Notes: a model not told the origin generated them from the sequence alone. Shown: positions 42,566 to 52,478, counted from the first letter of the stretch. The stretch: 64,000 nt of DNA from Diploptera punctata (GCA_030220185.1 JASPKZ010001233.1:2423501-2487500), one strand, 5' to 3'. A program made the numbers and translations.

Positions 42566-42950
42566 TACCTCCTTCAAATCATGGTTAATCTTATTCTCCC
42601 ACTTTTATTGACTTACCTCTGAGCACTTTTACTCTGAGTTTCCTACAAGTAGTTTCCATGCCCCTCTTTCACACCCCATTCGTGTCACATGTCCTGCCCA
42701 TCGCAGTCTACGATAGATAACTGTTCTTATTATATACGATATCCTATAAATATCATGTAGCTCACTGTTGTGTATCTTCTCCATTCGCCTGTCTTTCATC
42801 TCTCTTTGGTCCAAAAATAATTGTCCTAAAAACTCTAAATACTCGTAATCTTTTCTCCTCCTTTAAAGTACGAGTCCACGTTTCGCATCGACATAATATA
42901 AATGGAAAATAACAGTTTTATATATTTTTTCAATTCAATGTTTTTAGAGA
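42566..42950 (-). mobile_element. Outer, older LINE-A, right part
   Basis: Continues the LINE-A interrupted at 38764: 'cctccttcaaatcatggtta', 'catgtcctgcccatcgcagt' and 'tccacgtttcgcatcgac'. A 61-codon frame (42629-42814) retains IIRTVIYRRLRWAGHVTRMG. Confidence 0.78.
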
Positions 42951-42956
42951 ATTCTT

Positions 42957-43060
42957 ATCATGAGGGGATGATTGGAAAAATTAGCTCAGTGTTGGGGTGG
43001 AGACCTTATATGCGCGAGGCCTTGGGTTCGATAGTGCCAGTGAGTTAGCTACTTAAAGAA
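42957..43060 (+). mobile_element. LINE-A 3' scrap, opposite strand
   Basis: 'ggggatgattggaaaaatta', then 'gggttcgatagtgccagtga' and a GTTAGCTA tail. Confidence 0.7.
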
Positions 43061-43499
43061 TTACATGTTTGGTAAACATTCAGATTGCGGCATAAGTCAC
43101 TGCACATGGTTGCAAGTTAAAACACAATATATTGATTGAAACTGGGGTTTGAATACGGGACCTTCAGAATATAATCTCAAACACTACTGCTTGAGGTAAC
43201 TTGCTATCTAGGGAAAAATTTCGGTAGTTGTTTTTTATATATATGTTGTAAGCTATAGAAAATAATATACGGTATTTGCATTTTCGGTTAACTGACTTAT
43301 GCTGCATCATCTAAAAAAATGTTGTTGAATAGAAACCTTTGTATTAACAAAAAAGCTCCTTTATGGAAAGTTAATTCACGTATAAAAATATTTATTTCCA
43401 AGTATTAAACACAGTTATAGACGTTGTAACATTACTTTGTAGTTAATGAGTTAATACCTTATTTATTTTAGCAAATACGATATTCAGCCATTATCTCAT
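43061..43499. other. Mostly unassigned DNA, possible tRNA-like scrap
   Basis: On the minus strand 43140-43215 reads like a decayed tRNA-derived head ('gcagtagtgtttgag', 'tattcaaacccc'); only the B-box-like part is suggestive. The rest is unassigned. Confidence 0.25.
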
Positions 43500-43972
43500 A
43501 CTAGCGAACACCCGGCATGTGGGTGCTACGCCCAGATAAATGAAATATTTATTTTTAGTTGAGTAAGTTGAAAGAAAATTACGGGCTAATTAAATTGTGT
43601 GGTATACATTGTGACGAACAAAATATGGATATTGCTAATCAATTTTTAATTTTGGATTTCAGGCAACCCTCCAAATTCTAATGACCGGATTTCGCTGATG
43701 TTTGGACAATATCTACCTCTGTTTATTTTAATAGCTTATACTAAGTTTCGTTGTGAATAATTGAATATTATGACCGCTAGAAGGATTTTAAATTTTTTGT
43801 TTCAGGTGAACTCCTACATCTAATAGATTTATAGAATAAACGATAGCGACCAAACCCTCGCAGTACTCGAAAACCTGTGTGTACAAATTTTCATAAAGAT
43901 CTGTCACGTGGTCCAGACGTTTATACGTCACAAACATACACACAATCGCTTTTATATAATAGACTATTTTTA
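43500..43972 (+). mobile_element. Dispersed element with CCCGGC start
   Basis: Starts 'acacccggcatgtgggtgct' and 'acgcccagataaat', shares 'ttcaggtgaactcctac' with 19943-20560, and ends 'cacaatcgcttttatataat'. The end pattern equals that of 28362-29285, so these repeats seem to be one superfamily. Confidence 0.6.
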
Positions 43973-44049
43973 ATTAAAATTTAAAAATCTTAACTTGATT
44001 AACAAGTAAGATATAGTGAACATTAGAAAACTATGTAGATGGACAAACT

Positions 44050-45010
44050 TATATTGTCTATTTAACTCATATCCCAAATAGGAGTCAATGACCAATCATA
44101 TTTCAATGAATTTTGTTTTAGAACCAATCACGTCGTGTTTAACCTCGATATTTATCGAATTCTGTGTACCAAAATAAAGAAATCTCCTCCTTTTTAATAT
44201 TCTGAACAGCTCAAAGTATTATTTTGCAGTGACTGACTATAGAAAAGAAAATATTACAGTGGTATGGCCATGTCAAAAGAATGCCAGAGCAAAGATTGCC
44301 TAAAATTATTATGGAATGGATCCCAATAGAAAGGTGGAAGAGAGGAAGACCGAAGAAAACTTGGATAGAAGGGTTACAAGCAGCTATGAATATCAGAGGA
44401 TAGGAGGAAGAGCAATGGATGGACAGATAGGAATGGCGTTTGGTTTCCGGAAGACGGCGGCAGCTGCCATGATACCGGATGATGATGATGATGATGACTG
44501 ACAAATACGTTGAATATAGAAAATAATGAACAGATTCCTTCGAACTACACATTTGATAATTGTGTGTTCAATAATTGTGTTTTTAAATAATGATTTTACA
44601 GAGTTGTTTACTAAGAAAATAATTAATAACCTATAATGTTGGGTTGGTTATAATATATACATTTTGACGTGTTTTCTTTTTTTATACTAGGGTACATTCT
44701 CACAATATTGCGATCCTATTTGGAAATAAATAATATGACCTAGTTGCAGTGGATGAACAAATGAAACATAACCAAACATTTTTCATTTGTTTTCAAATAT
44801 CGTCGTTTACTTTAAATATATAAATATTTTAAAATAACTATATTTAAATAATGATTTTCGAGTAAGCAGCTTAATTTTATTCGTTAAATAGTCCTAATAA
44901 ACTCCACTCTTGATTTCCAAATCCTCTAGATAAATCACGAATCACTTACTGCCTCGTGAATTTATCGATAGTTTGGAAATCACTCTCGGTATTACTTATG
45001 ATAAATGATA
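44050..45010. mobile_element. GACTATTTAAC element, second long copy, hosting a LINE-F
   Basis: Paralogue of 37790-38480 with the same ends and a terminal palindrome at about 44906-44996 ('gatttccaaatcctctagat' and its inverse). A LINE fragment with a target duplication sits at 44238-44494. Confidence 0.7.
44238..44494 (+). mobile_element. LINE-F insertion with 8-bp target duplication
   Basis: Reads WYGHVKRMPEQRLPKIIMEW, KRGRPKKTWIEGLQAAMNIR, then EEEQWMDR.EWRLVSGRRRQ, and a (GAT)n tail. TGACTGAC flanks it (44230-44237, 44495-44502). Only one or two stops, so relatively young. Confidence 0.85.
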
Positions 45011-45044
45011 AGCTAAGGGTCATTTTATCGAGTTGTTGATGAAT

Positions 45045-45481
45045 TGGAAGATGTTATGCATGAACCGGCCAGGCGCCATTTAAAAAATATAAGATTTTGG
45101 TGCCACCTGTTGCACTGGCTCATCAAGTAAGTGAACTCTCACTTTTAACGCCAAATGTTTAAATATAGCCTCATTATTAAAATAAAAATGTAAACACCAT
45201 CAGTCCTATCAGAGATTGTGTGTTTTGCAACAAACGGCTATGAAACCAGATCTTCATAAATGCTAAATAATCTAAGTTTTGCATCATGCAACTAAGCGCC
45301 AAATGTTCTCGCTCTTAGATTGTTGATGCATAACTGCCAAACAAGGAAAATAACTTGCAATATCCAGTATTGTTAGTTTGGCGCTACAATAAATAGTGAA
45401 GATTGACTTAAACTTTAAACTTTTTTTTTTCAAACTTACATAATGACACATTGCCGGTTGATTCATAACTTCATTCAATTA
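45045..45481. mobile_element. GTTATGCATCA MITE, copy 3 (inverted)
   Basis: TIRs 'gttatgcatgaaccggcc' and 'gccggttgattcataact'; internal blocks inverted relative to copies 1 and 2 ('tttgcatcatgcaactaagc'). Confidence 0.82.
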
Positions 45482-45594
45482 GACGATTTTAATCCAATGG
45501 AAAATTACAATAATTTTATTTATCGTTAAATATAATGGAAAGTAACACCCTAAATCATACCGAGAATTTTCAGGTTTTGAAAAATTATGAAAAC
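45482..45594. other. Short unassigned spacer
   Basis: AT-rich; its last 15 bases form the target site of the next LINE-A. Confidence 0.3.
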
Positions 45595-45609
45595 TATACT
45601 TACAATACA

Positions 45610-46402
45610 CCAACACGCACACACTATTGAGTAACACTAAGAAATTAGGACTGGAAGTAAATATCAGTAAAACTAAATATGTGGGTCACAGGTAGAAATT
45701 CAGTATATAATGGAAATGGACAGCTAATGACAAATGAGGGAAATTTTGAGGCAGTGGCTGAATTCAAATACCTAGGAACAATAATCACAAATAGGAATGA
45801 GATGCACAAAGAAATTAAACATAGGCTCAATTCTGGAAATGCATGCTATTATGCATTGCAGAGACTCTTGATGTCCCAACTCCTTTCAAAAAAACGTTAA
45901 GCTGAAAATATATAAAACTATTGTTCTACCAGTTATATTATATGGGTGCGAAACATGGACTCTTACTTTAAGGGAGGAAAGGAGATTACGAGTATTTGAG
46001 AATAAAGTTCTTAGGAAAATTTTTGGACCAAAGAGAGATGAACAGACAGGTGAATGGAGAAGACTACATAACAATGAACTACTCGTATATGGTCTTTATA
46101 GGAAGCCAGATATAATAAGAACAGTTAAGTCTCGTAGACTGCGATGGACAGGACACGTTGCACGTATGGGGAATGAAAGACGTGCATGGAAGCTTCTTGT
46201 AGGAAAGCCAGAGGGGAAAACGCGCAGTTGGTAGACCAAGAATGAGGTGGGAGAACAACATTAACTATGATTTAAGGGAAGTAGATTATACAGGGAATGA
46301 TTGGAAAGCATTAGCTCAGGATAGGGATGTATGGAGAGCTTATGTCCGCGCGGCCATGAACCTACGGGTTCGATAGTGCCAGTGAGTAAGTAAGTGAGTA
46401 AG
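45610..46402 (+). mobile_element. LINE-A with 15-bp target duplication
   Basis: Starts inside the sequence coding THTLLSNTKKLGLEVNI and ends 'gatagtgccagtgagtaag' with (TAAG)n. TATACTTACAATACA flanks both sides (45595-45609, 46403-46417). Four single-base changes (near 45680, 45890, 46083 and 46214) break an otherwise continuous frame, so it is young but dead. Confidence 0.95.
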
Positions 46403-46489
46403 TATACTTACAATACAACTTATATACATGAAATAATAAAATCAGTTTTAATTATTTGCGATGTCATTTAGGTAATGACAGAAATTTAG

Positions 46490-46970
46490 ATAAACACACT
46501 AAAATACAACGATTCAATTATCTATGTGGCACAATTAAACATACTTTTGAATAAAACTAGAAAATAAACTATTTTAAAATTTTACAAAGTATTGGCAGTT
46601 CCATCTCTTATCTATGGATGTGAAACCTGGACATTGACAAAGGTAGATAGTAAACAAATAGAGACTGCAGAAATGAAGATGTTGAGAGCAATAGCAGGAT
46701 ACCAAAGGACCGATAAAAAGAAAAGAGAAGATATAAGAATATTTAATCTCTGTGAAAGAATAAAATATTATCAAAATGCTTATCTTCAGCACGTATTACG
46801 AATGAATGAACACCGCATACAAAAAAAGAATGTAGCCTATAATTATAAATCAAAAGGGATAAGTTTGTTGGGAAGACTATTGGAAAGATGGAAGGACCAA
46901 TTCGACCTATAATGAGATCGGAATAGGCCATTGGGCTTAATCCTTGTTGTTGTTGATGACGATGATGATG
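46490..46970 (+). mobile_element. LINE-D 3' end
   Basis: RFNYLCGTIKHTF-like start, the open frame at 46592-46912 and a tail 'cttaatccttgttgttgttg' with (GAT)n. A shorter copy of its last 170 bp follows directly. Confidence 0.75.
46592..46912 (+). pseudogene. LINE-D reverse transcriptase C-terminal frame
   Basis: 106 codons, open: MAVPSLIYGCETWTLTKVDS, IETAEMKMLRAIAGYQRTDK, IKYYQNAYLQHVLRMNEHRI and LLGRLLERWKDQFDL. The catalytic domain is missing. Confidence 0.78.
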
Positions 46971-46973
46971 ATT

Positions 46974-47135
46974 TCGAATGAATGAACAGCGCATACCAAG
47001 AAGAATGTATAATTATAAATCAAAAGGAAGAAGATTGTTGGGAAGACCATTGAAGAGATGGAAGGATCAATTCGACCTATAATGAGATGGGAACAGGCCA
47101 TTGGGCTTAATCCTTGTTGTTGTTGATGATGAAAT
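46974..47135 (+). mobile_element. Second, shorter LINE-D tail in tandem
   Basis: Repeats RMNEQRIPRR and KSKGRRLLGRPLKRWKDQFD and the same 'cttaatccttgttgttgttg' tail. The GAT tail of the first copy joins directly to coding sequence of the second. Confidence 0.8.
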
Positions 47136-47409
47136 AATAAATCAGCTGCCAAAAATATAGATTATATGAAGTGTCCGGGAAAAGCCACTATTTTTTCGAA
47201 ATAGAGTTTGAGATACCATTAAATTCTCCATGGAAATGGCTATATTTTTAGAAGTGTGAAACGTTAAAATATACGGTTTAGTCGTAAGTTATTTACCTAC
47301 AACATTTGGCATACAGGTTATGATGAGGGTATAATTAACATTGCTTTTTCTCGGTTTAATGAAAAAGTGACTTATCTGGTTTTTTTTCCTCTACTCTCCA
47401 TAAAAAAAA
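47136..47409. other. Unassigned DNA
   Basis: No supported feature. Confidence 0.3.
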
Positions 47410-48370
47410 CTAAGTCACTGGCAGTATCGAACCGGTAGGTTCATGGCTGCGCGGACACAAGCTCTCCATACATCCCTATCCTGAGCTAATGTTTTCCAAT
47501 CATTCCATCTATAACATATCTCCCTCAAATCATGGTTAATATTATTCTCCCACCTCATTCTTGGCCTACCTACTGGGAGCTTTCCCTCTGTTTTTTCGTA
47601 CAATGTTTCCATGCTCCTCTTTCATTCCCCATTGGCGTCACATTTCCTGCCCATCGCAGTCTACGAGATTTAATTCTTCTTATTTTAAGTGGTTTCCCAT
47701 GAAGATCATACAGCTCACTGTTATGTAGTCTTGTCCATTCGTCTGTCTGTTCATCTCTCTTTGGTCCAAACATTTTCCTAAGAACTTTATTCTCAAATAC
47801 TCGTAATATTTTCTCCTGCCTTAAAGTAGGAGTCCATATTTCGCATCAATATAATATAACAGTTAAGTCTCGTAGACTGCGATGGGCAGGACATGTGGCA
47901 CGAATGGGGAATGAAAGACGTGCATGGAAGCTTCTTGTAGGAAAACCAGAGGGAAAACGCCCAGTTGGTAGACCAATAATGAGGTGGGAGAATAACAGTA
48001 ACTATTATTTGATGGAAGTAGATTATACAGGGGATGATTGGAAAACATTGGCTCAGGATAGGGATATATGGAGAGCGTATGTCCGCGCGGCCATGAACCT
48101 TCGGGTTCAATAGTGCCAGTGAGTTAGTTAGTTAGTTATAATATAACTGGAAGAATAACAGTTTAATTATTTTTCGGTTTAACTTTTTTTTAGAAATATC
48201 GGGACATGTGTCTCAGTAATGAATAGTAGCACGCATTTCCAGGATTGGACCTATGTTTAATTTCTTTGTGTGTCTCATTCTTGTTTAAAATTATAGTTCC
48301 TAGGTATTTGAATTCAGCCACTTCTTCAAAATTTCCAACTGTGCATTTATACTATTTCCATTATATGATA
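47410..48370 (-). mobile_element. LINE-A copy split by another LINE-A
   Basis: The 3' part 47410-47860 keeps RLRWAGNVTPMGNERGAWK and GRPRMRWENNINHDLREI; the 5' part 48137-48370 continues with 'gtttaacttttttttagaaa' and 'aggtatttgaattcagccac'. The join falls exactly at the target duplication of the inner copy. Confidence 0.85.
47861..48136 (+). mobile_element. Inner LINE-A, opposite orientation, 11-bp target duplication
   Basis: From 'gttaagtctcgtagactgcg' to 'gtgccagtgagttag' with a (TTAG)n tail; TATAATATAAC on both sides (47850-47860, 48137-48147). Its 72-codon frame (47895-48113) is open: ARMGNERRAWKLLVGKPEGK to AYVRAAMNLRVQ. Confidence 0.92.
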
Positions 48371-48417
48371 TATTTCACTATGTGGTACTTAGAGACACGA
48401 TTTGAATGTAATAAATT

Positions 48418-49345
48418 ATAAGATTGCAATACAGATAGTAACTATTATTCAACTGTTTGTGTGTGAAACCTAGATAAAAGATAGTTTGTGTGTGAAAGCT
48501 AGATAAAAGATAATCAGAAGTTTTACTTTTCATTATACAATTCAACTGTTTGTATATGTAACCAAAACAAAAAACAATCATAATTCTAATTTTTCATTAT
48601 TAAAATTCAATGTACGCTACAGCTTACGTATTAATTTTTAAAATATCGATATAAGTACCTTTTTATATCAGTCTTTCTAAGTTTAAATGGATTCTTGTTC
48701 AAAAAAACTTTGCTAATTAGTTAAAATCATGTAGGCATTTCGAAATATGTTTCATCTTCGGCATGTCATTTGGTACTGATGTTGGCGTATAAATTGTGAA
48801 AGGCCTACATGACTTTTAACTATTTATCGAATTTTTTAAACAGAAATTCATTTTAATTAAGGAAGACTGATATAAAAAGTACTTATATTAATATTAAAAA
48901 AATCACTATACCAGTTGCAATCTTAACTTTTATTACATAAAAAAATCCGACTCTAATGATAATTAGAGTCAGGATTTTTATGTACTAAAAAGTAATATTT
49001 GCTCGTAGTATAATGAGAAGTCAGACTTACGACCGTCTTTTGTTTTAGTTTCACATAAAAACAATTGAAAAGTATTATAAGAAGTATGACTTCTGACTTT
49101 TATCTAGGTTCCACTCACAAACAGTTGAATAATATATACTATCTGTATTGCAATCTTATCTTTTATTATCCATTGTTAGCAAGAAATTATCAAGCAAGAG
49201 GAAGTCGTGATGTTGGAAGACCTAGAAGACGTTGGACTGATGCATTATGAAGTCGGAACGGGCAATTGCCTAATCCCTGGAGTGATGATGATGATGATCT
49301 TTTATTATATAAAAATCCCGACTCTAATGATAATATATGAATGCT
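48418..49345. mobile_element. Large nested inverted-repeat element
   Basis: Outer arms: 'ataagattgcaatacagata' and 'caactgtttgtgtgtg' at 48418-48480 and inverted at 49105-49165. Inner arms of about 110 bp at 48636-48750 and 48790-48898 ('agtacctttttatatcagtc' against its inverse). A 17-bp-arm hairpin with 'atccgactctaatg' lies at 48941-48980. A LINE-D scrap with its own target duplication interrupts the right arm (49170-49296). Confidence 0.6.
49170..49296 (+). mobile_element. LINE-D scrap, 12-bp target duplication
   Basis: Reads LLARNYQARGSRDVGRPRRR and WTDAL, then 'gggcaattgcctaatccctg' and (GAT)n. ATCTTTTATTAT flanks it at 49158-49169 and 49297-49308. Only about 127 bp long, a very short but bona fide retro-insertion. 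Confidence 0.82.
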
Positions 49346-49920
49346 CCAGAAATTTGCTAAAATAAAAAAATGAATTACTGGATAACACATACCTTGGTGG
49401 TGGCATTTTTGAGTATTCTGAAGTCCACGTGATGATAAAGAGAAAATCACTGTCGATAAGCACTGATAAGAAATAATCCGAAATCTCAAGAAGTCACTTT
49501 AATCACTAGCACACTGACACACACGAGCTAGCGGTACTTCTGGTGAATCCGGGGCAGTAGGCGAAGCCAGCTTGTGTGACTGTTACAATCGAGTCTTCTA
49601 TCTTAGCATTCAACACCGATGGAAAAAGAGGAGAAATCTACGCTTGTGTAGGAGGGGAGGACTTCGACGTCGCCGACGTTGGTGACGGACCACATCACCT
49701 ACCACCACTTCCAGCAGCAGCTTTCCTTTCTCAAGATCTGTAACCTGAATTTCTTAAAACAAGAGCTCTGCTGCAACCGGAGCGAGCAATACGTCATCCT
49801 AAACCCGGAATACAATGTTCATTTGTCCTTGAGAAAACATAATTTTCCACTTTTCCGCAGAATATATCATCTTACTTCTAAAACCTCGTTAGTCTAATTT
49901 AACAAAATTTTCAGGAGAGA
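49346..49920. other. Unassigned, relatively GC-rich stretch
   Basis: 49490-49800 is more GC-rich and less repetitive than the surroundings. A 72-codon plus frame at 49679-49897 starts MVTDHITYHHFQQQLSF; not recognised and without domain features. It could be a gene or transposon remnant. Confidence 0.3.
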
Positions 49921-49924
49921 AATA

Positions 49925-50488
49925 ATATGGGAAGTGTTTTTTACGGAATCTCGGAAATTAAAAACCTCGCTTCTGTAAAACACTTCACAAACGTGCGTTG
50001 TACATTATTTTTTCTCGATCGTGTTGTAATAAATAAAAGTAAAATAATATCTCTGTTGGAAATATTAGCATTCATTATAAATAACCGACTGATGTTAGCA
50101 GTCTGGCCAGTGTTTATATGGTAAATGCCGAAAATAATTTAGTTGAGACTACAGAAGTCCATGACACCAATCAGGGATAAAATGGCGACAAGTACGAATG
50201 TATTGTTTTATGTTGTTTCAAATAAGTTTCAGTTCATTTAAAATGTAGTGATTTGTTTCGCATAATATATATTAACACTGCCTTTCGGATATGTTTTTGT
50301 GTATACATTGTACGTAGTATACATAAAGGGCAGTGGTTTTACTTCCCGCACTAGGTAGGAAGTTTGTAATATTAAACTATAGTTATTTAGCTATTTATAC
50401 GTTGGCAACCCCGAAATTTAGGAAATTGAATTTTAAATCATAGTCGCCATTCCTGTAAGTACGACATAACGCACTATCATGCAAAAAA
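49925..50488 (-). mobile_element. GCGCGATA MITE, inverted copy
   Basis: On the minus strand it starts 'ttgcatgatagtgcgttatg', has 'aatttcggggttgccaac' and 'actgccctttatgtatacta' in common with the other copies, and ends in the 'ttttacagaagcgagg' palindromic part. The first TIR has decayed (GCATGATA). Confidence 0.75.
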
Positions 50489-50689
50489 AAAAAAACATTT
50501 TTGACGTTGCTTACTGTTTTTATCTATATTTTTAATGTCCTATTTTGAATGTTTACATTCAAAATAAGACATTTAAGAACATAGTTACAAAATAATTGGC
50601 AATGTAAAAAAAATGTAAAAGATGTAGTAGAAGTTGTCTCTATTCCAAAAGTTGAATTTATTGCTAAAAAAGTAAGCAAGGCCAACAAA
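50489..50689. other. Unassigned spacer with small palindrome
   Basis: 50530-50580 contains 'tcctattttgaatgttta' against its inverse 'cattcaaaataagaca', a short fold-back. Confidence 0.4.
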
Positions 50690-50703
50690 ACAATTTCTAT
50701 AGA

Positions 50704-50936
50704 TTACACAAAGTCAATATAAACCCAAATCACCAATTTAAGAAGTTAAAAGAGTCAACGCGTTTCAGTAGCGACGCTGCCATTATCAAGACTTAATATT
50801 GACTCCATGTTAAGTCTTGATAATGGTAGCGTCGCTACTGAAACGCTATCAATCGTTTAACTTTAAATTTGTGATTTGGGTTTTTATTGACTTGTGTAAC
50901 ACAAGTTTATCACCAGCAAGATTCTATTTATTAAAT
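50704..50936. mobile_element. Palindromic Penelope-like element (233 bp), 14-bp target duplication
   Basis: ACAATTTCTATAGA flanks it (50690-50703, 50937-50950). The arms, about 50704-50796 and 50811-50905, are inverted copies with few mismatches. Each contains a hammerhead-like arrangement with a decayed core. No coding sequence. Confidence 0.8.
50753..50793 (-). ncRNA. Decayed hammerhead-like motif
   Basis: On the minus strand: stem I AGTC (50790-50793) with GACT (50753-50756), both flush with core and cleavage site; core TTGATAA (two changes from CTGATGA); stem II around GCAGC-GTC-GCTAC; GAA; palindrome ACGCGT (50758-50763); base T before GACT as the cleavage position. The altered core predicts loss of activity. 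Confidence 0.5.
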
Positions 50937-50984
50937 ACAATTTCTATAGAGTTCGAACGCTATGTTTCAGTAGCGAGTTTCAGT

Positions 50985-51442
50985 TATTCTCCCAGTTATA
51001 TTATATGGATGCGAAATATGGAAATATCCTTTAAGGGAGGTACAAAGATTACAATTATTTGAGAATTAAGTTCTTAGGTAAATTTTTGGGCCAAAAAACA
51101 GATGAACAGATAGGTGAATGGAGACAGTTACATAATAGTGAGCTGCATTATATGTATAGGAAACCAGATATAATAAGAATCGCTAAGTCTTGTAGGCTGC
51201 GATGGGCAGGACATGTGGCACGTGTGGGGAATGAACGAGATGCACGAAAGTTTCTGATAGGAAAACCAGAGGAAAACATTCAGTTGGTAGACCAAGAATG
51301 AGCCGGGAGAATAACAGTATCCATGCTTTGAGGGAAGTAGATTATACAGGGGATGATAGGAAAACATTAGCTCAGGATAGGGAAGTATGGAGAGCTTATG
51401 TCCGCGCGACCATAAATATACTGGTTCGATAGAGCCAGTGAG
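50985..51442 (+). mobile_element. LINE-A 3' fragment
   Basis: 'tctcccagttatattatatg' through LGKFLGQKTDEQIGEWRQLH and RLRWAGHVARVGNERDARKF to 'cgatagagccagtgagttaa'. The frame 51059-51301 is open, with later frameshifts. Confidence 0.85.
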
Positions 51443-51513
51443 TTAAAGAGGTAGAGAGAAGCACAACCAAGGAAATTCCTTAAGCGATGACCGTTTTAAA
51501 CTAAGATTTTAGC

Positions 51514-51750
51514 TATGATGATCTTGAAGAAGATTTCCGGGCTGTAGGCCGTGGTCTCGAGGCTTGAAGTTACCCGACGTTTCGCCAGAGACTGCGCCTG
51601 GCATCCTCAAGGGTTGTCTCAAGAGGATGCCAGACGCAGTCTCTGGCGAAACGTCGGGGAACTTCAAGTCTCGAGACCATGGCCTACAGCCCGAAAATAT
51701 TTTACAAGATCATCATAGCAACATCGGCCGTGAAAGCCGAAGTCAGTACA
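51514..51750. mobile_element. Palindromic Penelope-like element (237 bp), 12-bp target duplication
   Basis: TAAGATTTTAGC flanks it (51502-51513, 51751-51762). The arms 51514-51610 and about 51620-51719 are inverted copies ('gggctgtaggccgtggtctc', 'gacgtttcgccagagactgc'), plus a single-copy right end 'aacatcggccgtgaaagccg'. Each arm has a hammerhead-like arrangement. Confidence 0.82.
51572..51614 (-). ncRNA. Hammerhead-like motif, left arm
   Basis: On the minus strand: stem I ACCC (51611-51614) with GGGT (51572-51575), flush on both sides; core TTGAGGA (C to T at the first position); stem II GCCAG/CTGGC; GAA; palindrome ACGT then C as cleavage base (GAAACGTC at 51576-51583). The right arm has the same stem II and GAAACGTC but a worse core. 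Confidence 0.55.
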
Positions 51751-51762
51751 TAAGATTTTAGC

Positions 51763-52370
51763 ATTTACCTGAATGTTTAACTTATTTTGTATCACATATT
51801 TGTAGAGATTTAGTACGATGCCCACAATTTAAAACTTATTTTTTATCTTCATCTTTCCAACTCGAAAAAGGTGTTCCCAATAAAACGTACACTAAATCTT
51901 AAACAGGATTCATATTTAAAACACCACAACAATAGCTGAATACGGGATAGTTTCATGCATAAAACCACGAAGCAGATAGCTATTTTCCTCTCCCTTCTTC
52001 ACTAGTGGTATATTAAGTTAGAATTCAGCGCGTGACGTCACGGTTGTCATAGCGACCAGCGAGATAGATTCCGCCCTGAGGTAGGATCAAGCTGGAATAA
52101 AAAATCCTTCACTTCACTGCTCTGTGTCACAACAACCGAGTCTCGCCTCCTACAATAGCACAGAAATATGTTTCTACTAAAACCAACATTCGCGTTAAAG
52201 AAAATAAAGTTCATAAATAATTCTGATAAAAACAAGAAGTGTCACTTTGCCAACTTCCCCTGAATAACAGCCCCTGGATCTCTTAAATTAGTGACCTATA
52301 GTTCGTTTTTTCATCAAAATAGAATTTCTAATGACCTAAGATATTTAAGAGAGATGTTAAAATTTGTTTT
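51763..52370. other. Unassigned DNA
   Basis: 52020-52160 ('gcgcgtgacgtcacggttgt', 'aatccttcacttcactgctc') looks like part of a repeat, but I found no second copy here. Confidence 0.3.
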
Positions 52371-52429
52371 GTCTACATGGACTCTTGCCGTCCTAACTTC
52401 TCTCCAAAAAGCGTTAAACTGAAGAAAAA

Positions 52430-52435
<6 letters not shown>

Positions 52436-52473
<38 letters not shown>
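52436..52473. repeat. (TA)n at a SINE-1B boundary
   Basis: About 18 TA units located where intact LINE-A copies have 'aaatatataaaac'. Confidence 0.93.
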
Positions 52474-52478
<5 letters not shown>

